This document shows positions 21,084-32,546 of a DNA stretch of 64,000 bases, piece by piece (within the stretch, counting starts at the first letter, position 1; each line of letters begins with the position of its first letter). Position numbers and translations under genes: made by a program. Source of the DNA: Cryptomeria japonica (lineage: Eukaryota > Streptophyta > Pinopsida > Cupressales > Cupressaceae); assembly GCF_030272615.1 (NCBI RefSeq), contig NC_081415.1, forward strand, positions 191,548,270 through 191,612,269, given 5' to 3'. The notes below the pieces were generated by a model. It worked only from the letters and a program-made list of their open reading frames with translations, did not search any database and was not told the DNA's origin.

Positions 21084-23209
21084 ATGATGAAGAAAGAAGG
21101 TCTGAAGTTTAAGAAAGATAACTATAGAATATGGAGTGACAGAATGAAGATTTACATTAAGAATCTTGGTAGTTAGTATTGGGATCATATAGAACATAAG
21201 TATACTACACCTACTAGACCCCTAATTGATGATAATAAGAAAGAACAATAAGAAAATCACCAGGCATTAGAAGCTATTATTAGTTCCTTGTCTGATGTTG
21301 AATATGTAGATGTTCATGGTCTTGAAACTGCATATGAAGTATGGAAGAAACTTGAAGATATCTATAGCGGTGATGAGAATGTCAAGATTGCTAAAGAGGA
21401 GAGTTTAAGAGGCAAGTTTGATGACATGAGAATGTCTGAAGGTGAGAACATCTAGCAGTATGGTCAAAGGATCAAAGAGATAGTTGGAGAGATAAAGAGT
21501 GCAGGAGGGAAAGTGGAAGATGCCACAGTAATCAGCAAGGTACTGAGAACCCTGCTATCAGTCTATGCTATTCGATTTGCAACTATTCAGGAGCTAAAAT
21601 CCATTGACAAGACAAAGGTAACTCTTGACTCTAATATTGGCAAACTTACTGCTTTTGAACTAAATGGCTATGATGGTAGTGTACAGAAATCAAAATCTGC
21701 ATTTAGAGCTTATGTTTCTAACCCATCTGTGAGAAGAAGTAGAGATATCGACAATAGCTATGAATCTAGATCCAACAGAGATGTTGATGATGAAGACAAC
21801 TTAGTGGAACTTGAAGCATTGTTGGCAAAACGACTGCCTAGAGGCACTGGTAAATATAGAGGTAAGGTACCTTAAAATGTTTTGCATGCAACAAGATTGG
21901 TCATATAGTAGCAAACTAACCTAATGGTGAAAATGATTACAAGAGACACAAATTTAAGTAGTACAAGGGTAAAGGCAAGAGAGATTGTCTTGTAGCTATT
22001 GACAGTGGTATTACTGATGACGAATCTGATGATGATGTTAGTGAAGATATTGTGTTTATAATTAAGGAAGAAGTATCAAATCAAAAGGAACTAGTATCCA
22101 GAATGGATAAGTCTAATGATTGGATCATTGATAGTGATTGTTCACATCACATGACTAGTGATCAGAGCAAATTTATTTCCCTGAAGGAATTTGATGGTGG
22201 TGGTGTCAGATTTGGCAATGACTCACCCTATATGGTAAAAGGTAAGGGAGTTATTTCTCTTAATTTGAAGAGAAGTGTTGATGATGTCTATTGGATTGAA
22301 GGCCTAAAGCACAATCTGTTAAGTGTGGCACAACTTAATCACAGAGGTTACCCACTTGAGTTTAGAAATGGTATATGCCAAATCTTTGACAACAAAAGTG
22401 AATTGATTGCAACCGGGAAATAGACTAGAGGTAATCTATTTCATCTCAATCCTAAAGTTAGCAATTGTTTGATTGCAAAAATAGATGATAGTTGGCTTTA
22501 GCATAGGAGATTTTGCCATATAAATTTTGACAATATTATTAAAGTAAGTAAGTCTAAAATAGTAAGAGGTCTACCATAGCTAGACAAACCGGTTAATGCT
22601 CTTTGTAAAGAATGTCAACTAGGAAAGATGACTTCTTCAACTTTCAAGAGCAAGTCCTTCTCAGCAAAGCACTTGTTATATTTGGTTCATATAGACCTAT
22701 GTGGACCAATAAGAACAAGAAGCATTCAAGGTGACAGATACTTCATGATCTTCACTGATGATTGTTCAAGGATGATGTGGGTCACATTCTTGAAGGATAA
22801 GAATGAATCTTTTGGAAAATTCAAGGCATTCAGAGCCTTAGCTGAGAAAGAGAGTGGCAAAAAGATAAAATGTCTAATAACAAATCAAGGTGGTGAATTC
22901 ACTTTTGTAGAGTTCACTAAATATTGTGATGATAATGGTATCAAGTGGCAGCTTTCTACACCTAGGACACCACAACAGAATGGTATAGTAGAGAGAAACA
23001 ACCAGTCAGTGGTTGAAGCTGCTATAACTATGTTGATACAAGGAGGTGTATCAAAAAAAATTTGGAAAGAAGCTGTAAGTACAGTTGTGTACACAATGAA
23101 CTGAGTTCTGGTAAAAAGAGGTAAGGACAAGACCCCATATGAGTACTGGTATGGGAGATCACCTGATGTTAGCTATTTAAAAATATTTGGTAGCAAATGT
23201 TTTATTAAA
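21084..23209 (+). pseudogene. Copia E polyprotein, part 1: Gag, protease, integrase N-half
   Basis: ATG at 21084 gives MMKKEGLKFKKDNYRIWSDRM. Gag (21084-21950) carries knuckle KCFACNKIGHIVAN, whose last Cys codon is a stop. Protease shows WIIDSDCSHHMT near 22120, where copia has DSGCSHHMT: the Gly after the catalytic Asp has changed. The integrase zinc region is at about 22495-22620 (CKECQLGKM) and the catalytic core at 22628-23104. The second acidic residue is lost (CLITNQGGEF where relatives have CLRSDRGGEF), while the third, in QQNGIVER, remains. Stops include TAG at 21453, 22421 and 22499. The path is cut at ...FIK (23209) by the solo LTR and resumes at 24688. Confidence 0.9.
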
Positions 23210-24687
23210 TGTTGGCATATGTGCAGAGCTTGATGACATGATGATATTGTATGTTGTCATTGATGTCAATATGCTAAAGTATGAACTGGTATATTGTAGT
23301 AAGCAAACCAGCAAGTAAATCGGTATATATTAAAAAGTGAAGTGATATGTTGGAATGAGAACCGGTATATGGGAAGTTTTGTATCGGGGTTTCATTCGAC
23401 ATGACTACTAGTTGGTAGTCTCAGCTTCAAGGTTTCTGGTCGATGCATTCCAAGCCTGTGTGATAAAAGCGATGACATCTTGTGATGTGTTAGAATTGTA
23501 ATGAAGATCAGATCATGTTGCCATGTCAGCCTTGTACGTGTGAAGGATTTCCTTGAGGATCTTGCATGAAGAAGATTGATCCTATCTACCTCGGGAATGT
23601 GTAAAGTCTCTACAAATTATGGAGAGTGTGCAATGGGTTATCAGCTTCCTGAAGCGACAAAGAATGAACATTGGAGAACATCTTGAGATCTATTCAAGAC
23701 TGTTGTATTCAATATAGTATGATTAACAGTCATGATTGAACTGACTAAATTGTTAAACCTAAATGTTTAGGGTTTAGGGTTTATGCTACCGACCTATCTA
23801 TTTCCTATAAGGTCGATGATATTTTCATTTTGAAGTTGTATGTAAATGTTATGTGTGTATCCAAATGAAGAGATACTTGATTTTTGCCAGACCGGAGAAG
23901 TGTGTTGATACCTGCAGAGTGTGATTGTAGAAGCAAAGGAGCTAAAGAGGATCTGCCTTGGCATTGTGTGCTATTATCAGAACAGTGTATTACCTGTTGA
24001 CTTCTAACCATTTTAGCAGTTGAAAAATCCCTTAACCGGGTAGCTTTAACAAGATTTTGTGTAAATCCTTTAACAGGGTGACTCAATTCAATGAGTTCTT
24101 CAAATCCTCTTGCGAGGTAACCTTTAATAGGGTTCTAACCTTTAACCGGGTATTTAGCCATCCCTTAACCGGGTGATCCCTAGCAGGATCGGTTCCTAGC
24201 AGAACCTATTGTAAAAGTCTTTAATTGGACTAGGCTCCTAACAGAGCGGACTTCAGAAGAGTTCAAAGAAGAACTTGTGGGTATTCATCCCCACCATGGT
24301 TTTTCCCAGTTGGTTTTCCACGTGAAAAATCATTGTGTCATGTGTGATTCTTTTCATGTGATGCTTTAATATTTTTTCTGTCAAGTGATAAAACATGTTG
24401 AACTAGTAGTCATTATATTTCTGATGATATATTACTTGTTTATGCATAAGGGTGAAGTGGAAATGAGACATTAGATTGTGGGAAGATCTAAGCATTACTG
24501 ATTTATGCCTTTCACATTCTCACTGTGTTTTATTGGTAGTGCTCTAATTTAGACCGGTGTTACTGTTTACCAGTTTAGTGCAGTCTTTGCAGTCAAACTG
24601 GTTCAGGGAAAGTTTATTTTTGTCTGTATTGATTCACTCCTCCCTCTCAGTACTGGTTTAGTACTAACTGTTCATCATTATTCATCA
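23210..24687 (+). mobile_element. Solo LTR inside the integrase of copia E
   Basis: It begins TGTTGGCATATGTGCAG and ends ...ACTGTTCATCA, or the second TTCATCA ten bases later; I take the later one. It matches the solo LTR at 48423-49855 over the full length and has no internal region. The flanks ttaaa (23205-23209) and taaaa (24688-24692) form a possible duplication with one mismatch. Removing it joins FIK to RGDYTSKFEAK, restoring copia integrase reading. It contains hairpins, for example GGTTC-CTAGCA-GAACC at 24191-24206, and CACCATGGTTTTTCCCAGTTGG near 24291. Confidence 0.88.
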
Positions 24688-26670
24688 TAAAAGAGGTGAC
24701 TACACAAGCAAGTTTGAAGCTAAGAGTGATGAAGGCATATTTATTGGCTATTCCACCAAGAGTAAGGCCTATAAATGCTTCAACAACCGGACACAGAAAA
24801 TTGTTGAGAGAGTTGATGTTCATGTAGATGAATGTCTTGAAATTTTAGAAGGAACCAGTTTTGAGAAGAAGGATGAAGATCCTTGCATTTTTTTTTAGAA
24901 CCTAAAATTGTTAAATCAGAAACCAGTAAAGCAAATCCTAATGTAGTTGTTCAATCGAAACAAATAAATTCAGAGAAAGATGACAATGAAGAATTTGAAC
25001 CTGAAGAGAATGATCATGTTATTCCTAGGTATGTGAGACTGAGTCACAGTCCTGAAGAGATAATTGGGGATAAGGATGTTGGAGTACTAACTAGAAGGAG
25101 AATAAGAGAGAAATCTTGCATGATATCCACCTTTGAACCCAGAAATGGTAAGGAGGCATTTGGTGATTATCATTGGGTGAAAGCTATGGAGGAGGAGTTG
25201 GAACAAATTGAGAAGAATAACACTTGGACCTTGGTACCCCGACCGGTAAACAAGAATGTTATAGGTACTAAATGGGTATTCATAAATAAGTTAAATGAAG
25301 ATGGTGTTGTAGTTTGCATTAAGCCAATATTAGTATGCAAAGGTTATGCACAAGAAGAAGGAGAAGACTATGGAGAAACTTTTGCACTAGTAGCAAGAAT
25401 GGAAGGTGTCAGAATACTACTTGTATTTGCAGCTCATAAGAAGTTCCAAGTATACCAGATGGATGGCAAGTATGCATTCTTGAATGGGATAATGTAAGAA
25501 GAGGTTTATATAGAGAATCTTGATGGTTATGCATTGACAGATAAGGAAGACATGGTATGCAAACTACATAAACCTTTGTATGGATTAAATTAGGTACCTA
25601 GAGCATGGTATGAACAACTTCATACTCATCTGATGAAGATAGGCTTTGCTAGAACCAGTGACGACAAAAATATTTATCTTAAGACTAAAGGAGATGATAT
25701 ACTAGTCAGTGAAGTATTTGTAGTTGACATTATATTTGGAGGAAATGATGACATGAGTAATTGTTTTGCAGATGAACTGAAGAATTAATTTGAGATGTCA
25801 TTAGTAGGGGAAATAAAAAATTTCATAGGCTTACAAATACAACAGATGAAGAATGGTATTTTAATTACTCAATCCAAGTATGTGAAGGAGGTTTTGAAGA
25901 CTTTCGGTATGAGTGACTGTAAACCAATTGGAACCCCAATGGTTATAGGTTGTAAATTGTCCAAGGAAGATGCATCTAAGTCTGTAGATGAAAAGGAATT
26001 CAGGTCAGTGATTGGCAAACTACACTATGTTATTCACAGTTGACCAGATATTGCCCATGCAGATGATATTGTGGCTAGATTTTAGAAGAATCCAAAGGAG
26101 GCACATCTGATGGCAACTAAAAGAATCTTTAGATATCTAAAAGGTACTATTGACTATGGATTATGGTAATCATATGGTGGAGATTTTGACTTGTAGGCAT
26201 ACATAGATGCTGATTGGGTAGGAAATATTGATGACCAGAAGAGTACTACTGGTGGAGCATTCTTTCTAGGAGGAAGGCTATTCTCATGGAGTAGTAAAAA
26301 GTAGAGTTGCACTTCACAATCTACTGTTGAAGATGAATATGTAGCAGCTTATATAAATTGCACACAAGCTATGTGGATGAGGCACATTTTGGAAGGTTTG
26401 AAGATGAAAATCTCAAAACCTATAAAGATTTTGCGTGATAATACAAGTGCAATGACCATTTCTAAAAATTATGTTTTGCATGCAAGGACTAAGCACATTG
26501 AATTGAAATATCACTTCTTGAGGGAAAAATTTCAAAGTAAAGATGTTATCTTGGAGCATGTTTCTACCAAGGAGCAACTTGCTGATATCTTTACCAAACC
26601 TCTACCTAAGACCACTTTTGAGTATCTTAGAAGTCAATTGGGGGTTGTCCCTCTCCATGAAGTTAGTTGA
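24688..26670 (+). pseudogene. Copia E polyprotein, part 2: integrase C-end, RT, RNase H
   Basis: It continues from part 1 as RGDYTSKFEAKSDEGIFIGYSTKSKAYKCFN, a standard copia integrase-to-RT linker. RT runs from about 25165 to 26100: [22 protein letters not shown] (relatives have MDIKSAFL) and VVDIIFGGND, where the first Asp of the catalytic pair is Val. RNase H runs from about 26200 to 26640 (DADWVGNIDDQKSTTGGAFF; KEQLADIFTKPLP), ending ...LGVVPLHEVS with TGA at 26668-26670. Stops include several Gln codons changed to TAG (25592, 26083, 26195 and 26307 areas). The protein is dead. Confidence 0.9.
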
Positions 26671-27031
26671 ACATGATGTTGATTGCATCAGTCCCTGAAT
26701 TACTTGTAGAATCTTATATGGATTGATGAAGGAGTGGATGTATTCTATAGGGAGAGCATCAAGTTGTAGAATGATGTCGATGCACAGTGAGAGCAGAATT
26801 ACATGTTTTACTTTCACTTTGGAATTGTTGTCAAAGGGGGAGAAGAATTATGTGTCTGATAATGTGAATACTTGGTAATGCAAACTAGGATTCCTATTCA
26901 CCAACAGCAGGATGAAGACACACAGAGCAAGGTGAATACTTGGTAATGTGAACCAGGATTCCTATTCACCAATCTCAGCAGCAATTAGAGGCATTGATAT
27001 TTCTATTGCCATCAATGCCAAAGGGGGAGAT
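26671..27031 (+). other. 3' untranslated region and polypurine tract of copia E
   Basis: Two near-identical pieces, GTGAATACTTGGTAATG(C/T), lie at 26867 and 26932, each followed by AACCAGGATTCCTATTCACC or a close variant, so there is a 64-65 bp tandem duplication. PPT-like runs occur at 26835-26845 (AAAGGGGGAG) and, next to the LTR, at 27020-27031. The inner one is the same motif about 195 bp upstream. Confidence 0.8.
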
Positions 27032-28345
27032 TTCTGGCATTTTGAGTTTATTGGTATTTTGCATAGAGATTGCATTAATGATATGTTGTCATTGATGTCA
27101 ATTGAACCGATAAAAGGTATTCATGTTATTGTTGATATTGTTGTTTTTGATATTGGCTAGTAACCGGCAAGAAGAGAGGTGTAGAAGATTTGGTAACCAG
27201 TATGTAAAGTTTGTGAATTGAACCGGTGAACCAGTGTAAAGGGTCAAACCTTTCTATGCAATGTAATCAATAAACCCTATCAGTTTGATAAACCCTAACC
27301 AATCAAGTTTGTTGATTTATTATCTAATGAGCGGTAATGATGGAGACACATGTGATCATTGTATGAGGATAAATTCAAATTGGTTTGGCATGTTTGCTTA
27401 TTGTCTAGGGAAGGAGCAAAGTGGAATGCATTTAATGCACAATGTGTGATGAGTTATAAAATCCAATAAAGTGGTGATCATGGAGTGGTTGGAATTGTCT
27501 TGAAGAATGTGAAGATACTGTCATGATTTCTAGCGGTCAAGATTGAACTGACTTATTTGTAATATCAATGATGAGAACTAGCTTTTTTTGTGTGTTACCA
27601 ACCTAATTGATTTGTATTTAAGGTCAATGGAGTTGTTTGTAAAGGTTCTTGGCAAGATTGGTAGAAAACCTGTTGAGTGTGGGGTTGCCCAACCACTGAA
27701 TGAATCTACACTTTGAGTGATGGTATATTGAAGCTTAGAAGGATCTGATCAAGCAAATCTAGTGCTATGCAGATAGATCAAGAAAACCTGTTGTTTTCTA
27801 AGTAACAGGGTATTGTGCTTCTGACAAGGCATATTTGTAAATCCCTTAACTAATTGATTCCTAATTGGAATTAGTTCTTAACGGGACTTATTGTAAATCT
27901 CTAACATGCTTTGGCTCCTAACAGGGTGAACTTTGAAAGAGTTTAGATAGCTATCCTTGTGAGTCCCATCTCACCATGGTTATTACCTATTTGGGTTTTC
28001 CACGTATAAGCATTTGTGTCAAATGGTGAATGATTTTGTGGTTGTGATCTTATTTGTTGATTTGGTTAACTTCTGATAAGGCATGTTGAGTAGAAGCATT
28101 GAGAGATGAATATGTTGAGTTAAGATTAAGCATTGTTGATGTTTACAAGATTGAAGGTCTTTACTGTTAAAAGTTGTCATAACAATTAAACCAGTTAATG
28201 TCAAGTATTCCTAAGAATATTAATCTTGACTAAGATATGTTTACATTGTTTGACTGAGTTTGAGCTTGGTAACTTTGTATCAATTTTTCAATATATTGAT
28301 TCACCCCCCCTCTATATATTCTATCATATACTTATTCTTTCATCA
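27032..28345 (+). repeat. 3' LTR of copia E, with internal deletion
   Basis: It aligns to the 5' LTR but lacks about 120 bp corresponding to 20340-20460, at about 27799, inside the hairpin array. Its 3' end is ragged (CTTTCATCATCTGA where the 5' copy has CATCATACCATCA). Confidence 0.9.
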
Positions 28346-28389
28346 TCTGAAGTCATCTGATTAACCAAATTTTGATGTGATAGTAGAGA

Positions 28390-31151
28390 AATGACAATCA
28401 CCCATATTCAAGATGTTGAAGTAAGATTTGCCTCTGCAGTGTTGGGTTACAAGGTTTATTAATCAAGTCAGATGAATAGTGTGCTCAGCGGTGCCATACA
28501 TACTGGCTATCAAATTATCAAGGAGGATGCAACGTATGATATTTGTGAGATGATTAAAATTCAATTTATGGTGAACATGGAAACAATTAAGAAGGACAAG
28601 AAAAAATCTTTCGAATATGGTATCCTGTTGGTATGTATATTTTTCTATTTTTTTCCCTGGCAAGGGTAATGTAGTATATCCTGAAGAGAAACCTATCATG
28701 GTTCAAATAGGTGAAATGATTAGGGATATAGGAGATAAGTGTGGTGAAACAATGTGGGGATACTTTAAGGAATTCCAAATTAGGATGCACAAGAGGGAAA
28801 GAATTCCAACTGGTATAGTGCATAAATAAAAAGAAAACATTTGTTTTCTTGTAGACATAGATTGTTGTATCATTCAAGCGATTCAACCTAGAACTTTTTG
28901 GGTTCCACCTATGGGCTATAAGGTTATAGTAGATATTGTTAAAATTCATGTCAATATGCTACTGTCTAACCCGGTAGACTCGAAGGCAAAGAGATTTGCA
29001 ACCTGTGAGGAAGCAAGCTCCGAAATAAAATAGGAACTTCAAGTGCCAACCATGAAAAGAAACGTAAGAAGAATGATTGACACTCTTGACAAAAAGTATG
29101 GAGGAGAAGCATCAGGTGCCACTACTTCCACCAGTGCTAATGAACAATCAAGAGTCAATCCTAATAAAGATGAAAAATTAATAGGTGAAAAGAAGAAAGT
29201 GCCAAGAACAAAACCAAAGGGGACTACAACAACCAATCCTGCAACATATACAAAAGAAAAATATTAAGGTACCCCTATCTCTTCTCCTAGTAAAGATAGA
29301 CCAGTAGGTGTGACTTATACCAAAAAGAAGAAGAGTGAAGGAAGAATTGATACAAAGCTTAAAAATGATGAAAAATAGGGTGACATCTCTAAAACCCAAT
29401 CAAATGTGGAAATCAAGGAGGTTAGAAGAAGTGGAAGGAACAAAGCCCCAACAGTTGATGAATTGGTCCATGGGATCAAAGAATTTGGAGGTTTATCTGG
29501 TGTTGGAAGAATATATTCCCTCAGTAATGAAGAAGACAAAAGGAAAATTGAAGAAGCCTTGATCTGGAACTTGAAAAAGTTTTGTAGGACTCCTAGTGAA
29601 TTATATGACATTCCCATCATATTTGCAAGATCAAATTGAAGGGAGATGGAAAACAGATCTAGCTACTCAAAAGGAACTCATAATAAAAGCACTCATGGAA
29701 GTGCAACATGAATTAGACCTTGATCAAGCTTCACTAGTGGCTAAAGAATGCATTCAACATTTCAAAATAAGGAATTAAACTGGAAGAGTGGCAGTAGGTG
29801 AAGTTGGAATAGTGCACACTAAAGGTGTTGCCTTGTGGAAGAAAATTATGGATCAGCAAAAGGAAGCTGAAGAAGACATAGAAAAGGGAACAAAACAAGA
29901 CTTAGGTGCAGTTTCCCTTGACAAAGGGAAAGGTAAGGAAAAAGACTCCATGGAAGATTGATACTTTCATTGTTGAGAATATCATAGGCAATGTTGTATC
30001 AAATATTCCTAGTCTGACAAAGGATGTCGAGCAACTAGTTCATACTTCATCGGTGAAGAAAGTTGAACATACTAGGCATACTAGTAAAGATGAGGTGAAA
30101 ATTTAAGACATTCCTTATGAGGATACACCCCATAGGAACTTAGTGGAACCAAATACTATTCTGACAGAAGAAGGCAAAGAGGAAGAGAAGAAAGTAGAGG
30201 ATAAGAAAGAAATAATAGTACTCCTCCGGTAAAGAGGAAGTTAGACTTAGAAACTGAAAGTGGACTGAAGAAGGTAAAAACCATCACAAAAACTAGTTCA
30301 AAAGTTGAGATTGCAGATAAGGAAGATGCAATAGAGGAGCAAGAAAAAGGAGAATCGATAATTGATTTAAAGAAGATGACTCCCGCAGCTAATGAAGGTT
30401 TTAGAAAAACTGAAAATTCAAGCTGAAAAAGGCTAAGTTAAGAGAAAAGAAAAAGAAGGCAAGAATTCTTAATTTTGTCAGGACAATTCTCTCTAACCTA
30501 ATCCATGGAATTGTTGTTGATAATACTCCCCCCATCATTGATCAGTTAAATACTCTTGTTACAACAATTGGTTCAAAGGCAACCGATCTAGAGAAGGTTG
30601 CAGTAAGGCAATATGAATCAAAGAGAGGAGATAATTTAATGAAACAAATATCAGTTGGAAAAGTTACCCTCTCTACCCTAACAGAAGAAGTCAGAAATAT
30701 ACTTCAGGAAGTTGGTCAATTATTGGTCAAATCTTTAAGTTTTACCAATTTCATTACAGATCTAGAAGCCAGAAGAAATCACACTCAAAAATAAATTCAA
30801 GATCTGATAAGTTCTTTTGATCCTCTCACCAATTCAGCATGAACTTTCAATGGCAAGGTCAAACAACTCAATCAAGAAATCAAATTGTTAAAAGAAAAAG
30901 AGGACAAATGAGGTCTTAGTTTGTTAGAGCTACAGTGCTACCTGGCACCAATTATTGACTTCATGCAAATGAACATTAAAGAAGAAGACTACCTTATAAG
31001 TAAACCTGACTGCAAAACAATTAATGATATGGAGTTTTTTTTAGTAGTTATACGTGGACATTTCACCACCATGAAACAGGTAAAATCTTCATGGGAATCC
31101 TCATTGAAAGTAGCTCGAGAAAATTTCAAAGATCCTTTTTCTTTACTTTGA
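28390..31151 (+). pseudogene. Element D second ORF, main part, unknown function
   Basis: It resumes after copia E as MTITHIQDVEVRFASAVLGY and can be followed, with stops and frame changes, to the stop after ...ENFKDPFSLL at 31151. Visible parts are a non-repetitive first third (to about 28960), a Lys/Thr/Glu-rich low-complexity linker (29040-29400), a compact block (29406-29780; VRRSGRNKAPTVDELVHGIK), another charged linker, and a helical, probably coiled-coil C-terminal block (30440-31151). I see no retroviral enzyme motif, DDE pattern or knuckle. The only clear architecture is globular parts joined by charged linkers. I do not recognise the family. Confidence 0.55.
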
Positions 31152-31308
31152 CACATTATTGTGTATAGTCTTTGCCATTAATGGAAAAAGGGGGAATTTT
31201 GGAAAACCGACACAGTTTTGTGAATTAGAGGGGTCAGGATCAGGGACCAGAACTGGCACAGTTTTGTAGTGTTTTGTAGTATTTTCCACCAATGCCAAAG
31301 GCGGAGTT
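31152..31308 (+). other. 3' untranslated region and PPT of element D
   Basis: A purine tract, AATGCCAAAGGCGGAGTT, abuts the LTR start TGTTGGC at 31309. An upstream copy, GGAAAAAGGGGGAATTTTGG, lies at 31180. Near-duplicate phrases of the form CAGTTTTGT occur at about 31212 and 31258. Confidence 0.8.
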
Positions 31309-32546
31309 TGTTGGCATTCTGGTGCATTTTGCATGACCGGTGAATGATATGGTTGTCATTGTTGGCAACATCATCTCCCAAATTCTCATAGTCTATCACC
31401 AGTAAGTAGACCGATATACTGAGGTTAACCGGCTAAGAAATTAGTAGATAGGGAGTAGATCGACACATAGAAGGTCAACCGATAAGTAGTGAGTAAACCG
31501 GTATAGAAGATGAAAACCGGCTAAGAAGAGAACATATCGGTATCTAGGAGGTAATCGGTTAGGTAGATTTTGATCGGTACATAGGTAGAGCCTGTAATCA
31601 ATAGACTGGTAATGTTACGTTAACATTCAATTAAAACAACATCCTTCTCATGTCAACCGATGGACTTATCGACATGATCAACTGTCTTGACAGAGATTCC
31701 TGCAGTGATTTCAAGAGAGTGATTTAAGGCATGATAAAAAAAAATTTGAATTGGATGTTTTAGAGAGAAAGTTGGTGAAAGATTGGAAAGGAAATAAGTT
31801 CACATAATTTCTTTTTGAAAGAAGTTGTTGTTCATGCAGAGAGTGTGGTGAGAAAGTGTGAATATAGGGGGAGCAAAGAATAGTGTAGAGTCAAAGGTCA
31901 AAGGACTGGTATAAGTATAGATCCAAAGGATAGAGAACCGGGAGAGTGCAGAGATGAATGTATAAGTGGGAAACCGGTGGTGTGCAGAGAAGATACAACC
32001 GGTGTAGATAGAGTTTGTTTTTACAATTTGATCTGATCAAGCTATCGGTAGTTACTCTAGCAGATCATCCTTTTGTTGCTTTCGAACCATTTCAACCAAA
32101 ATCCCTTATTAGGGTGGATTCTAACAAGTCCCATTGTAAAAATCCCCTAACAAGGTGGCATCTTGACTGATGATCTTAAGACCTTTAACAAGGTTACCTC
32201 TAACAAGGTAAAGGCACTAACAAGCCTTAGACAAAATCCCTTGATCAGGTGACACCTTAAAATGTCTTTGCAATATCCTAACATGGATGGCTTCTTACCA
32301 GGCGTTCTCTAGAAGAGTACGAATTTTGTGAGTTCCTACTCACACCATGGTTTTCTCCCATTTGGGTTTCCACGAGATAAATCCTTGTGTCACCGTGTAT
32401 CTCTTCATCCATGCATAATCTTCCACAGTAAATATTTACATTGATGAATGATAAGTTAGTACAAATTTGAGTTAAATGTTTTAATTGGTTAAAACTTGTT
32501 AAGTGTTGATTCACCCCTCCCCTCTCAGCACCGGTTAGGACTAACA
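31309..32546 (+). repeat. 3' LTR of element D (1238 bp)
   Basis: It runs TGTTGGCATTCTGGTGC...GGACTAACA and matches 16077-17283. It is followed by atagg (32547-32551), identical to the bases before the 5' LTR. The hairpin array is at 32100-32320. Confidence 0.93.

Larger units (their letters stand above)
19573..28345 (+). mobile_element. Ty1/copia retrotransposon E inside element D
   Basis: LTRs lie at 19573-21012 and 27032 to about 28345. The PBS is at 21015 and the polyprotein path at 21084-26670, interrupted by a solo LTR at 23210-24687. The PPT AAAGGGGGAGAT is at 27020-27031. No clean target duplication is visible: aggag precedes the left end, while the right end is ragged and lacks about 4 bp of the LTR terminus. 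Both LTRs have decayed first bases (TATTGG and TTCTGG for an expected TGTTGG). Confidence 0.9.
16077..32546 (+). mobile_element. Large non-autonomous LTR element D (gag plus unrecognised ORF, no RT)
   Basis: LTRs lie at 16077-17283 and 31309-32546, with a perfect atagg duplication at 16072-16076 and 32547-32551. The PBS is at 17286 and the PPT just before 31309. Excluding copia E (19573 to about 28345), the internal region is about 5.25 kb. It encodes a coiled-coil Gag with several zinc knuckles (17342-18722) and a second long, decayed ORF (19180-19570, then about 28390-31151). I find no protease, integrase, RT or RNase H motif in any frame. D would depend on another element for replication, presumably a copia relative judging from the PBS, PPT and LTR style. 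Confidence 0.88.

Noticed and set aside
28345-28360. tctga or ctgaa as the right target duplication of copia E
   Set aside because: The bases before the left LTR (aggag, or agtat with a shifted start) do not match, and the right LTR end is eroded.
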